The notes beneath the pieces are model-generated. The model saw only the letters and a list, made by a program, of their open reading frames with translations. It had not been told where the DNA came from and did not search any database. From Arthrobacter woluwensis (GTDB lineage: Bacteria > Actinomycetota > Actinomycetes > Actinomycetales > Micrococcaceae), in NCBI RefSeq assembly GCF_900105345.1, contig NZ_FNSN01000003.1, positions 1,364,001 through 1,428,000 on the forward strand: 64,000 nt of DNA, given 5' to 3'. A program made the translations under genes and the position numbers. The number at the start of each line of letters is the position of its first letter. Position 1 is the first letter of the stretch. Below, one piece after another: positions 9,329 through 18,012 of this stretch.

Positions 9329-10554
9329 GCACCCCAGTCGACGCCGCCCTCGAGGCGCTGCACATCAGCACCGAACCGAACCCCGTCACTGACCGCGGCC
9401 GCATGGCCCCGGCCGAGTACGACGCCGTCCTTCTCGCCTCCTTCGGCGGGCCCGAGGGCCAGGACGACGTGATCCCCTTCCTGCGCAACGTCACCCGTGG
9501 CCGCGGCATCCCGGACGAGCGCCTCGAAGAGGTGAGCCACCACTACCGCGCGTTCGGCGGCATCAGCCCCATCAACCAGCAGAACCGTGAGCTGAAGGCG
9601 GCCATCGAGTCCGAGCTCTCCACCCGTGGCCTCGACCTGCCGCTCTACTGGGGCAACCGTAACTGGGACCCCTACATCCCGCAGACGCTCCAGCAGATGT
9701 ACGACGACGGCCACCGCCGCGTCCTCATGATCACCACGAGCGCGTACTCCTGCTACTCCAGCTGCCGCCAGTACCGCGAGGACATCGGCCTCGCGCTCAC
9801 CGAGACCGGCCTGGACGGCAAGCTGCAGGTGGACAAGGTCCGTCAGTACTTCGACCACCCGGGCTTCATCCTCCCGTTCGTCGAGGGCACGCTCGAAGGC
9901 CTGCAGAAGATCCGCGTGGCGCTGGAAGCCGAGGACGGCTCCCGGGACTCGGAGATCCGCGTCCTGTTCGCCACGCACTCCATCCCCACCCGTGACGCCG
10001 AGGCCGCGGGCCGCAGCGAGGACGAGCCCCGCGATTTCGAGGGCGGCTCGGCCTACGTGGCTCAGCACCTGGCCGCCGCGCGCGCCATCATGGCCGTCGT
10101 GGCTCCCGAGGTCGCCTGGGATCTGGTCTACCAGTCCCGCTCCGGCGCCCCGCATGTGCCGTGGCTCGAGCCGGACATCAACGACCACCTGGAGGAGATC
10201 GCTCCGCAGGGCGTCAAGGGCGCCGTGATCGTGCCGCTCGGCTTCGTGAGCGACCACATGGAGGTCGCCTGGGATCTGGACACCGAGGCGCTGGAGACCT
10301 GCAAGGAACTCGGCGTCGAGGCCGTCCGCGTGCCCACCCCCGGCACGCACGGCACCTTCGTGGCAGGCCTCGTGGACCTGATCAGCGAGCGGACGGTGGC
10401 CCAGAACATCGCCGCCCGCCCGCACGTCACGGACCTCGGCGCCTGGTACGACATCTGCCGTCCCGGCTGCTGCGAGAACTTCCGCGGCGCCAAGCCGGTG
10501 ATCGCCGAAGCCGGTGTCAGTCTCGGCACCACGCACGACGCATACCCGGCCTAG
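9325..10554 (+). CDS. hemH: Coproporphyrin ferrochelatase CpfC (HemH family)
   Basis: Inserts ferrous iron into coproporphyrin III. The 409 residues are longer than monomeric Firmicutes enzymes. Features seen are the LLASFGGPEG start of the fold, FATHSIPTRD with the catalytic His, and a GFVSDHMEVAWDLD motif with the catalytic Glu. The cysteines needed for the [2Fe-2S] cluster of actinobacterial ferrochelatases are visible: a CYSSC stretch near residue 143-150 and a C-terminal CRPGCC near 378-383. It is coupled to hemQ by a 4-bp overlap. Confidence 0.94.
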   Translation: MSTPVDAALEALHISTEPNPVTDRGRMAPAEYDAVLLASFGGPEGQDDVIPFLRNVTRGRGIPDERLEEVSHHYRAFGGISPINQQNRELKAAIESELSTRGLDLPLYWGNRNWDPYIPQTLQQMYDDGHRRVLMITTSAYSCYSSCRQYREDIGLALTETGLDGKLQVDKVRQYFDHPGFILPFVEGTLEGLQKIRVALEAEDGSRDSEIRVLFATHSIPTRDAEAAGRSEDEPRDFEGGSAYVAQHLAAARAIMAVVAPEVAWDLVYQSRSGAPHVPWLEPDINDHLEEIAPQGVKGAVIVPLGFVSDHMEVAWDLDTEALETCKELGVEAVRVPTPGTHGTFVAGLVDLISERTVAQNIAARPHVTDLGAWYDICRPGCCENFRGAKPVIAEAGVSLGTTHDAYPA

Positions 10555-10598
10555 GCCGCATCACCCCGGGGAACCGGGACAGGGAGGAAGAGAAGAGC

Positions 10599-11573
10599 AT
10601 GGGCGTCCGCATCGGAACGCGTGGGAGCCAGTTGGCTGTCACACAGTCCCAGCACACCGCAGATCAGCTGGCCGCTGTCGGCGGTTTTGAGACGGAACTG
10701 ATCCGCATCAAGACCGACGGCGACGTCCTCACCGGCCCGCTGTCCCAGATGGGCGGCACCGGGGTGTTCGCCGTCGCGCTGCGCGACGCGCTGCTGGTGG
10801 AGCGCTGCGATGTGGCCGTCCACTCGCTCAAGGACCTCCCGACGGCGGCCGTCCCCGGTCTGACGATCGCGGCGGTCCCGGCGCGTGAGGACGTCCGTGA
10901 CGCGCTCTGCGCGCGGGACGGCCTCACGCTGGAGACCCTGCCCATCGGTTCGAGGGTCGGCACGGGTTCCCCGCGCCGGGCGGCCCAGCTCCTGCTGACC
11001 CGTCCTGACCTGGAGATCGTGGACATCCGGGGCAACGTGGACACCCGTCTGGGCCGTGTGCCGGGCCTCCCGGGCAATGCCGCGGACGCCCCGGGTGACC
11101 TGGACGCCGTGGTGCTCGCGGCCTCCGGGCTGAAGCGCCTGGGCCGGACGGACGTCATCAGCGAGTACCTCGAGACGTCCGTCATGCTTCCCGCCCCCGG
11201 GCAGGGCGCCCTGGCCGTGGAGACGCGCAGCGCGGACGCGCCGCAGGACCTCTCGCAGGCCGCGGCGCCGGACGTCCTGGCGCAGGCCCTCGCGGCGATC
11301 GACGACGCCGATTCCCGCCTCGCCGTGACCGCGGAGCGCGCGCTGCTGGCGAGGCTCGAGGCCGGGTGTGCCGCTCCCGTCGGCGCCCACGCGTTCCGCA
11401 AGGGCAGCTTCCTGCACCTGCAGGCCGTGGTCTGCGCACCGGACGGCACCCGGCACGAGCGCCGTTCCAAGGCGACGGACGTCTTCACCGAAGTGGGAGC
11501 GACCCTCCTGGGGATCGAACTGGCCGAGGAACTCCTCGACGCCGGGGTGGCGGACTTTGCCGACCTCGGCTGA
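10599..11573 (+). CDS. hemC: Hydroxymethylbilane synthase (porphobilinogen deaminase)
   Basis: Polymerises four porphobilinogen units into hydroxymethylbilane. The 324 residues show RIGTRGSQLAVTQS at the N-terminus, VAVHSLKDLP (active-site region), GSPRRAAQL and the dipyrromethane-cofactor cysteine in LEAGCAAPVGAH. The ATG is preceded by AGGGAGGAAG. The cofactor-binding Cys confirms an active enzyme. The next reading frame (hemD) begins at or inside its 3' end. Confidence 0.95.
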   Translation: MGVRIGTRGSQLAVTQSQHTADQLAAVGGFETELIRIKTDGDVLTGPLSQMGGTGVFAVALRDALLVERCDVAVHSLKDLPTAAVPGLTIAAVPAREDVRDALCARDGLTLETLPIGSRVGTGSPRRAAQLLLTRPDLEIVDIRGNVDTRLGRVPGLPGNAADAPGDLDAVVLAASGLKRLGRTDVISEYLETSVMLPAPGQGALAVETRSADAPQDLSQAAAPDVLAQALAAIDDADSRLAVTAERALLARLEAGCAAPVGAHAFRKGSFLHLQAVVCAPDGTRHERRSKATDVFTEVGATLLGIELAEELLDAGVADFADLG

Positions 11574-12504
11574 GCGGCCCTCCGCCGAGGGCTTCCCTCA
11601 GGCGTCCACGGACCAGGAGGAACGGGAGATCCAGGCCGAGCGGGAACGCCTCGGCCTGGACCCCGAGCGTCTGCCGCTCGCCGGCCGCACCGTGCTCCTG
11701 ACCCGCTCCCCGGACCGTGCCCAGGCCATGAACCAAGCCCTGAAGGCGCACGGCGCCAACCCGGCGCTGCTGCCCCTCATCGACTTCGAGGCCGTGGACG
11801 AGCCGTCCGTGCTGGTCGACTCCGTGGACCGCGCGATCGCGGGGGAGTACGACTGGCTCGTGGTCAGCAGCATCACCACGGTCCGGGCGCTCGTGCAGTA
11901 CGCGGGCTCTGAGCGCTGGAAGGCGCTCACGGAGGCCGCGGTCCGGGTCGCGACCATCGGGCCGACCTCGCGGGTCATCCTGGAACGGCTGGGCCTCGCC
12001 GTGACACTCGCTCCGGAGGACCAGCAGTCCGCGGAAGGACTCCTGGCGCTCTGGACCGGACAGGGTCACCGGATCCTCCTGCCCCAGGCCGACATTGCAG
12101 GCACGGTGCTTTCGGAAGGGCTCCGGGCCGCGGGGAACACCGTGGACACCGTCACGGCGTACCACACGGTGGACGCCCCGGCCCGGCCGGAACGCCGCCT
12201 CACGATCGAACTCGGCCGCAGCGTGACCGGTGCGCCGAAGGCTTCCTCCTATGCCGTGCTCAGCCCGGAGCACGCCCGGGAGGCCGACGCGCACGGGCGG
12301 CTCGACGCCGTCGTCGCGGCCTCGCCGAGTGCCGCACGGGCCGTCGTGGAGCGTCTCGGTGACGCCCTCCAGGCCCGCTTCGTGGCGATCGGGCCGAGCA
12401 CCGCCGCCGAGGCGGAGCGCCTCGGCCTCACCGTGGCCGCCGTCGCGGCCACCCCCACACCCCAGGGAATCGTCGACGCCGTCATCGCGGCGCTGCGCGA
12501 CTGA
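11557..12504 (+). CDS. hemD: Uroporphyrinogen-III synthase
   Basis: Cyclises hydroxymethylbilane to uroporphyrinogen III. The recognisable HemD fold starts at PLAGRTVLLTRSPDRAQA (about 11680) and runs through a WLVVSSITTVRALV segment, an ATIGPTS motif and a C-terminal IGPSTAAEAERLGL motif. The start is the odd point. Downstream of hemC there is no in-frame ATG, GTG or TTG before the conserved region; the nearest standard codon is TTG 11557 inside hemC, used here (315 residues). An AGGAGG lies 8 nt before an in-frame ATC near 11630. The gene call is safe but the start is not. Confidence 0.85.
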   Translation: MPTSAERPSAEGFPQASTDQEEREIQAERERLGLDPERLPLAGRTVLLTRSPDRAQAMNQALKAHGANPALLPLIDFEAVDEPSVLVDSVDRAIAGEYDWLVVSSITTVRALVQYAGSERWKALTEAAVRVATIGPTSRVILERLGLAVTLAPEDQQSAEGLLALWTGQGHRILLPQADIAGTVLSEGLRAAGNTVDTVTAYHTVDAPARPERRLTIELGRSVTGAPKASSYAVLSPEHAREADAHGRLDAVVAASPSAARAVVERLGDALQARFVAIGPSTAAEAERLGLTVAAVAATPTPQGIVDAVIAALRD

Positions 12505-12522
12505 CATTCAGGAGAAGAACCC

Positions 12523-13500
12523 ATGGAACTCCACCACCGTCCCCGCCGTCTCCGGACCACTCCTGCTCTGCGCCGTCTGGTCGCCGAGCACCGCCTGGCG
12601 CCGGCCGAGCTGATCCTGCCCGCGTTCATCCGGGAAGACCTCAGCGAGCCGGCCCCGATCACGTCGATGCCCGGCGTCGTGCAGCACACCACTGATTCCC
12701 TCAAGCGCGCGGCCGCCGAGGCCGTGGAGCTGGGCGTGGGCGGCATCATGCTGTTCGGCGTGCCGGCGGTGCGCGACGCCGAGGGCACCGCGAGCCTCGA
12801 CCCCGAGGGCGTGCTCAACAAGGCCATCCGCGACGTCCGCGCCGAGGTCGGCGACGAGCTGGTGGTCATGAGCGACGTCTGCCTGGATGAGTTCACCGAC
12901 CACGGCCACTGCGGCGTGCTCGACGCCGACGGCCGCGTGGACAACGACCGCACGGTGGAAATCTACGCGCGGATGGCCGTGGCGCAGGCCGAGGCCGGCG
13001 CGCACGTCCTCGGCCCGTCCGGCATGATGGACGGCCAGATCGCCCCGATGCGCTCCGCGCTGGACGCCGCCGGGTTCCAGGACGTCTCGATCCTGGCGTA
13101 CGCCGCGAAGTACGCCTCGGCGTTCTACGGCCCGTTCCGTGAAGCGGTGGATTCCCAGCTCCAGGGTGACCGCCGGACTTACCAGATGGACGCCGCCAAC
13201 CGTCGTGAGGCCCTGCTCGAGGTCCAGCTGGATCTTGACGAGGGCGCGGACATGGTCATGGTCAAGCCGGCGATGAGCTACCTGGACATCCTGGCGGACG
13301 TCGCCGCGATGAGCCCGGTGCCCGTCGCGGCCTACCAGATCTCCGGTGAGTACGCGATGATCGAGGCCGCGGCAGCCAACGGCTGGATCAACCGCGACGC
13401 GGCGATCATGGAGTCCGTCCTGAGTATCAAGAGGGCCGGCGCCGATATGATCCTCACCTACTGGGCCAGTGAGCTGGCCGGGTGGCTGCGCCAGGGCTGA
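12523..13500 (+). CDS. hemB: Delta-aminolevulinic acid dehydratase (porphobilinogen synthase)
   Basis: Condenses two 5-aminolevulinate molecules into porphobilinogen. The 325-residue TIM barrel has both active-site lysines, in [13 protein letters not shown] and in [10 protein letters not shown]. The metal-binding loop reads [14 protein letters not shown] (Cys120, Asp122, Cys130), that is two of the three cysteines of zinc-type enzymes with an aspartate in the middle position. A clear AGGAGAAG ribosome site precedes the ATG. It is the last gene of the heme operon proper. Confidence 0.95.
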   Translation: MELHHRPRRLRTTPALRRLVAEHRLAPAELILPAFIREDLSEPAPITSMPGVVQHTTDSLKRAAAEAVELGVGGIMLFGVPAVRDAEGTASLDPEGVLNKAIRDVRAEVGDELVVMSDVCLDEFTDHGHCGVLDADGRVDNDRTVEIYARMAVAQAEAGAHVLGPSGMMDGQIAPMRSALDAAGFQDVSILAYAAKYASAFYGPFREAVDSQLQGDRRTYQMDAANRREALLEVQLDLDEGADMVMVKPAMSYLDILADVAAMSPVPVAAYQISGEYAMIEAAAANGWINRDAAIMESVLSIKRAGADMILTYWASELAGWLRQG

Positions 13501-13596
13501 AGCCTGGGATGATCCGGGGTGTTCGAGACGCCTGAGACGGCGTCCCGGACGCCCCGTTCCGCGGCCGGGAATGAATCCGGCACCCCCTCGGTTTGC

Positions 13597-14649
13597 ATGC
13601 ATATGCATACAGATTCCACGCACTCGGTTCATCTCGGCGTCGACACCTTCGGTGATGTGACCCTCCACGAGGACGGCACGCCTAAGTCTCATGAGGAAGT
13701 TCTCCGTGACGTGGTGGAGGAAGGGGTCCTGGCCGATCAGGTGGGTCTGTTCGGTTTCGGTGTGGGGGAGCACCACCGCAAGGACTTCGCGGTGTCCGCG
13801 CCGGAGGTGGTCCTCGCGGCCATTGCCGGGAAGACGGAGAACATCCGTCTTTCCTCGGCCGTCACCGTGCTCTCCTCCGACGACCCCATCCGCGTCTTCC
13901 AGCGCTTCTCCACCCTCAATGCCATCTCCGGAGGCCGGGCCGAAGTGGTCCTGGGCCGCGGATCGTTCATCGAGTCCTTCCCGCTCTTCGGCTACGACCT
14001 CGAGGATTACGAGCTCCTGTTCGAGGAGCGCCTCGCCCTCTTCGACAAGGCACGCTCGCAGAAGCCCATCCACTGGGAGGGCCGCACTCGCGGACCGATC
14101 CGCGGGCTCATGGCGTACCCGCAGGTCTCGGACGGCCTCCTCGCCGTCTCCATCGGCGTCGGCGGCAGCCCGCAGTCGGTGGTGCGCGCCGCGAGCTACG
14201 GATACCCGATGACGCTCGCGATCATCGGCGGCGATCCGGCCCGTTTCCGTCCCTACGTCGACTTGTACTACAAGTCCCTCGAGGAGCAGGGCAAGGAATG
14301 GCAGCCCCTCGCCGTCCACTCCCCGGGCCACGTGGCCGAGACGGATGAACAGGCCCGCGAGGAGTTCTTCCCGCACTGGCTGGCGAGCCGCAACAAGATC
14401 GGCGCCGAGCGTGGCTGGGGTCCCGCGAGCCGTATCGAGTTCAACGAGCAGGTCGCGGCGCACGGCGCGCTCTACGTCGGTTCCCCGGAGACCGTGGCCC
14501 GGAAGATCGTCACGGCCAAGAAGAACCTCGGCATGCAGCGTTTCGACCTGAAGTACTCCAACGGCACGCTCCCGCACGCCTCCATGCTGAAGAGCATCGA
14601 GCTGCTGGGCACCCAGGTCGCGCCGCTCGTGAACGACATGCTGGCGTAG
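13597..14649 (+). CDS. LLM-class flavin-dependent oxidoreductase
   Basis: A luciferase-like TIM-barrel oxidoreductase of about 350 residues; substrate unknown. Family features are HLGVDTFG at the N-terminus, FGVGEHHRKDFAVSAPE, an AVTVLSSDDPIRVFQRFSTL segment and VLGRGSFIESFPLFG. This subfamily is common in actinobacteria and probably uses FMN. The start is ambiguous: ATG 13597 and ATG 13603 lie inside a 12-bp palindrome (ATGCATATGCAT), and a GTG at 13519 is also in frame. The codons between 13519 and 13597 show no family similarity, so a late start is preferred. It is the only gene between hemB and the next terminator. Confidence 0.83.
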   Translation: MHMHTDSTHSVHLGVDTFGDVTLHEDGTPKSHEEVLRDVVEEGVLADQVGLFGFGVGEHHRKDFAVSAPEVVLAAIAGKTENIRLSSAVTVLSSDDPIRVFQRFSTLNAISGGRAEVVLGRGSFIESFPLFGYDLEDYELLFEERLALFDKARSQKPIHWEGRTRGPIRGLMAYPQVSDGLLAVSIGVGGSPQSVVRAASYGYPMTLAIIGGDPARFRPYVDLYYKSLEEQGKEWQPLAVHSPGHVAETDEQAREEFFPHWLASRNKIGAERGWGPASRIEFNEQVAAHGALYVGSPETVARKIVTAKKNLGMQRFDLKYSNGTLPHASMLKSIELLGTQVAPLVNDMLA

Positions 14650-14663
14650 CGTTCACCCTGACC

Positions 14664-14703
14664 ACGGGCATGCCCCGGCGCTTCGGCGCCGGGGCATGCC
14701 CGT
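14664..14703. terminator. Perfect 18-bp hairpin with TTCG loop
   Basis: Arms of 18 bp with no mismatch close a TTCG tetraloop, an exceptionally stable RNA fold on either strand. It lies 14 bp after the oxidoreductase stop and 26 bp before the end of the facing dehydrogenase gene, so it serves both convergent transcripts. Confidence 0.85.
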
Positions 14704-14729
14704 TCTCGCGGGGGAGATCAACGCCGACG

Positions 14730-15476
14730 TCAGCGCGCCGACCAGCCGCCGTCCATCGTGTAGCTGGCCCCGGTGACCATGGCGGCGTCGTCGGAGGCGA
14801 GGAAGCGCGCGAGCGAGGCGACCTCCTCCGGTTCCACGAGGCGTTTGACCGCCATCTCGGTCAGCATCACCTTCTCCAGCACCTCGGAGGGGGTGATGCC
14901 GTGCGCGGCGGCCTGGTCCGCGATCTGGCGCTCGACCAGCGGGGTCCGGACATAGCCGGGATTCAGGCAGTTCGAGGTGACGCCGTGCGCCGCGCCTTCG
15001 AGGGCGGTGGCCTTCGACAGCCCCTCCAGCGCGTGCTTGGCGGTCACATAAGCGCTCTTGAACGGCGACGCCCGCAGGCCGTGCACCGAGCTGATGTTGA
15101 TGATCCGCCCCCAGCCCCGGCGGCACATCCCGGGGAGCGCGGCCCGGATCAGGAGGAACGGCGCCTCCACCATGAGCCGCTGGATCCGCCGGAAGGTGTC
15201 CGGGTCGAACTCGGTGATCGGCGCGACCTTCTGGAACCCGGCGTTGTTGACCAGGACGTCGCAGTCCAGCTTCAGGGTCTCCAGCGGGGCGGTGTTCAGG
15301 AGGTCGACGGCCCACGCCTCCCCGCCGATCCGGGCGGCGACCTCCTCCGCGGCGTCGCCGTCGAGGTCCGCCACCACCACGTGCAGCCCGGAGTCCGCCA
15401 GGGCCGCCGCCACGGCGGCCCCGATCCCCGACGCTCCTCCCGTGACGAGCGCCTTCCGCTGCCGGTCCGCGCTCAT
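14730..15476 (-). CDS. Short-chain dehydrogenase, probable 3-hydroxybutyrate dehydrogenase
   Basis: A 248-residue NAD(P)-dependent SDR. It has the cofactor motif TGGASGIG (12-19), NNAG, the catalytic Ser in NISSVHGLRAS, the YxxxK pair in YVTAKHALEG, and a LNPGYVRTPLVERQIADQA stretch close to that of D-3-hydroxybutyrate dehydrogenases. The ATG overlaps the stop of the MFS transporter as ATGA, so transporter and enzyme are coupled. Oxidation of imported 3-hydroxybutyrate to acetoacetate is the likely role. The substrate is inferred; the SDR fold is certain. Confidence 0.85.
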   Translation of the reverse strand: MSADRQRKALVTGGASGIGAAVAAALADSGLHVVVADLDGDAAEEVAARIGGEAWAVDLLNTAPLETLKLDCDVLVNNAGFQKVAPITEFDPDTFRRIQRLMVEAPFLLIRAALPGMCRRGWGRIINISSVHGLRASPFKSAYVTAKHALEGLSKATALEGAAHGVTSNCLNPGYVRTPLVERQIADQAAAHGITPSEVLEKVMLTEMAVKRLVEPEEVASLARFLASDDAAMVTGASYTMDGGWSAR

Positions 15477-16864
15477 CGCAGGGACTCCTTCGGATGTCCG
15501 ACGACGGCGGCGGAGGCCCCGCGGCCCGGCGCGGCTCCGGCGTCGAGGGCCCTCAGGGAGATCCCGCGCGTCTCGCGCAGACACAGTGCCGCCACCAGGG
15601 TGATGACGCCGGCCACGGCGAGGTACGCGGCGGTAGGCCACCAGGAGCCGGTGCTCTTGAGCCACTCGGTGGCCAGGACCGGCGCGAGCGAGCCCGCCAC
15701 GATCGAGGTCACCTGATAGGCGATGGAGACCCCCGAGTACCGCATCCGGGTGGGGAACATCTCCGCCATGATGGCCGGCTGCGCGGCGTACATCAGGGAG
15801 TGGAACAGCAGGCCGACGATGATCGTCAACAGCACGATCCACGTGGTCCGCGTCCCGAAGGCGGGGAACGCCCAAAAGCCCCAGGTGCCGCCGAGGATCG
15901 CGCCGGCGAGGTAGACGGGCCGCCGTCCGACGCGGTCGGCGAGGCGCCCCACGAGCGGGATCGCGATGAAGTGGCACACGTGCGCCACGGCGATCATGCC
16001 CAGGATCTCCGCCGTGTTCACCTTGAGGGCCGTCCCGAGGTACACGATCGAGAACGTCACCACGAGGTAGTACAGGATGTTCTCCGCGAAGCGCAGGCCC
16101 ATCCCCACGAGCACACCGCGGGGGTATTTGCGCAGGACCTCCCAGACGCCGAACCCGGCGTTCTTCTCGCGGTCCATCTCCGCCTTGGCCTCCTGGAACA
16201 CCGGGGCGTCCGTGATCCGGGTGCGGATGTAATACCCGACCAGGACCACCACCGCGGACAGCCAGAACGCGACGCGCCAGCCCCACGCCAGGAACTCCGG
16301 CGGCGCCAGGACCGAGGTCATGATCCAGAGGACCAGGGTGGCGAGGACGTTGCCGAGCGGCACCGCGGCCTGGGGCCAGGAGGACCAGAACGCACGCTGA
16401 CCGTCGGGGGCGTGTTCGGCCACCAGGAGCACCGCGCCACCCCATTCGCCGCCCAGCGCGAGGCCCTGGATGAAGCGGAGCGCCACCAGGAGGATGGGCG
16501 CCCATACGCCGATCTGCTGGTAGCTCGGGAGGCAGCCCATCAGGACGGTCGCGACCCCGATCATCATGATGGTGATCTGCAGGGTCTGCTTCCGGCCGAC
16601 GCGGTCGCCGAGATGACCGAAGACCACGCCGCCCAGGGGCCGCGCGATGAAGCCGACGGCGTAGGTGATGAATGCCGCGATGATGGCGTCGTACTCGTTG
16701 CCCATCTTCGGCAGCAGGATCTTGTTGAAGACGATGGTGGACGCCGTGGCGTAGAGGAAGAAGTCGTACCACTCCACCACGGTCCCGGCCATGGAGGCGG
16801 AGACGATGCGGGTCAGGAGCGGACGGTCGGCGGCCGCTTCGGCGGGTTGTTCTCTGGTGCTCAT
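15473..16864 (-). CDS. MFS transporter, metabolite:H+ symporter (MHS) family
   Basis: A 463-residue inner-membrane symporter with twelve predicted hydrophobic segments. The MHS hallmarks are VVEWYDFFLYATAS at TM1, a GFIARPLGGVVFGHLGDRVGRK loop between TM2 and TM3 and a second GRLADRVGRRP loop in the C-terminal half. The ATG at 16864 has the ribosome site GGAGGAA. It precedes and overlaps the 3-hydroxybutyrate dehydrogenase gene, and diverges from a LysR gene. Uptake of a small carboxylate such as 3-hydroxybutyrate is the likely job. Confidence 0.88.
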   Translation of the reverse strand: MSTREQPAEAAADRPLLTRIVSASMAGTVVEWYDFFLYATASTIVFNKILLPKMGNEYDAIIAAFITYAVGFIARPLGGVVFGHLGDRVGRKQTLQITIMMIGVATVLMGCLPSYQQIGVWAPILLVALRFIQGLALGGEWGGAVLLVAEHAPDGQRAFWSSWPQAAVPLGNVLATLVLWIMTSVLAPPEFLAWGWRVAFWLSAVVVLVGYYIRTRITDAPVFQEAKAEMDREKNAGFGVWEVLRKYPRGVLVGMGLRFAENILYYLVVTFSIVYLGTALKVNTAEILGMIAVAHVCHFIAIPLVGRLADRVGRRPVYLAGAILGGTWGFWAFPAFGTRTTWIVLLTIIVGLLFHSLMYAAQPAIMAEMFPTRMRYSGVSIAYQVTSIVAGSLAPVLATEWLKSTGSWWPTAAYLAVAGVITLVAALCLRETRGISLRALDAGAAPGRGASAAVVGHPKESLR

Positions 16865-16906
16865 GGAGTTCCTCCGGTGTCTGCAGTGCGCCGGCACCAC
16901 CGCGTT

Positions 16907-16998
16907 GTGATGCGCATCACTGGATCTCTGCCAGTATTGCTGCGCGAATTTGCCGCATCAATGACCAGTGCCGCACCACGCATGTGCAAAATCGCACA
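16907..16998. promoter_or_regulatory. Candidate LysR-binding region (palindrome and two related half-sites)
   Basis: The gap between the divergent MFS and LysR genes contains three elements: the 14-bp perfect palindrome GTGATGCGCATCAC (16907-16920), TGCGCGAATTTGC (16941-16953), and an inverted copy of a similar sequence (16983-16998, TGTGC and GCACA around AAAATC). The last two match TGYGCGAWTTTGC when one is reversed. This layout fits a LysR regulator with a recognition and an activation site. Confidence 0.45.
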
Positions 16999-17032
16999 GC
17001 ACGTGGCGGGCGGCGGGTCTAAGGTGGTGCCC

Positions 17033-17974
17033 ATGACGACGCCGTCACCCTCGCCGGATCAACTGCTGGTCCTCCTGGAGGTCTCCCGCTCCGGACGGTT
17101 CACCGTGGCCGCCGGAGCCCTGGGCCTGAACCACACCACCGTGGCCCGCAAGATCGCCGCCCTGGAGAAATCGCTCGGCGGCCGTGTCCTGGTCCGGTCG
17201 GCCGGCGGCCGTGTCCTGGTCCGGTCGGCCGGCGGCTGGGAGCTCACGCCGCTGGGGGAGCGGGCGGTGGGCGTCGCGTCCCAGGTGGCCGACGCCGTCG
17301 CGCGGCTGGGGCCCGAGGCGGAGGACCCGGTGGCCGGGGTGGTCCGGATGACTGCGACGGACGGCTTCAGCGCCTACATCGCCTCGCCAGCGGTCGCGGC
17401 GCTGCGCAGGACGCATCCGGGTCTCGCGGTGGAGCTCGTCACCGTGACCCGCCGTGCTCAGCAGCAGCGCTCCGGAGTCGACATCGAGGTAGTGGTCGGC
17501 GAACCGCAGGTGCACCGGGCGGAGGCCATCCCGCTCGGCGCCTACACGCTCGGCATGTACGCGTCCCGCGACTATCTGGCTCGGCACGGGACACCGGAGT
17601 GCGAGGAGGATTTCGCCCGGCACGGCCTGGTGTACTTCGTGGACTCGATGCTGCAGGTGGACGACCTGGACGCGCCGCGCCGGCTCGCGCCGCAGATGCG
17701 GGACGCCCTGACGTCCACCAACGTGTTCGTCCACGTCGAGGCCACGCGGGCCGGGGCGGGCATCGGCTTCCTGCCGTGTTTCATGGCGGACCGGCACCCG
17801 GACCTGGTCCGGCTCCTTCCGGAGCGGTTCAGCGAACAGCTCCCGTACTGGATGGTGGTGCGAGCCGACGCGCTCCGCCAGCCCGCCGTCGCGGCGGTCG
17901 TCTCGGCCATCCGGAGCAGGATGGCGGAGGAGCGCGAAATGCTCCTGGGGCGGCCGGGTCCAGGGGTCTCCTGA
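17033..17974 (+). CDS. LysR-family regulator with an in-frame 27-bp tandem duplication
   Basis: A 313-residue LysR regulator: winged helix-turn-helix at about 5-70 and a periplasmic-binding-like effector domain after it. It is divergent from the MHS transporter/dehydrogenase pair and probably controls it. The segment GRVLVRSAG is present twice in direct succession (17176-17202 and 17203-17229, identical at all 27 bases). The second copy falls at the end of the DNA-binding region, just before the WELTPLG segment that normally follows one copy. The extra nine residues could weaken or change DNA binding. Everything else looks intact. Confidence 0.88.
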   Translation: MTTPSPSPDQLLVLLEVSRSGRFTVAAGALGLNHTTVARKIAALEKSLGGRVLVRSAGGRVLVRSAGGWELTPLGERAVGVASQVADAVARLGPEAEDPVAGVVRMTATDGFSAYIASPAVAALRRTHPGLAVELVTVTRRAQQQRSGVDIEVVVGEPQVHRAEAIPLGAYTLGMYASRDYLARHGTPECEEDFARHGLVYFVDSMLQVDDLDAPRRLAPQMRDALTSTNVFVHVEATRAGAGIGFLPCFMADRHPDLVRLLPERFSEQLPYWMVVRADALRQPAVAAVVSAIRSRMAEEREMLLGRPGPGVS

Positions 17975-18012
17975 ACGTGCGTCAAGCCCTCCCGGAGTGG
18001 GAGAATGGACTC

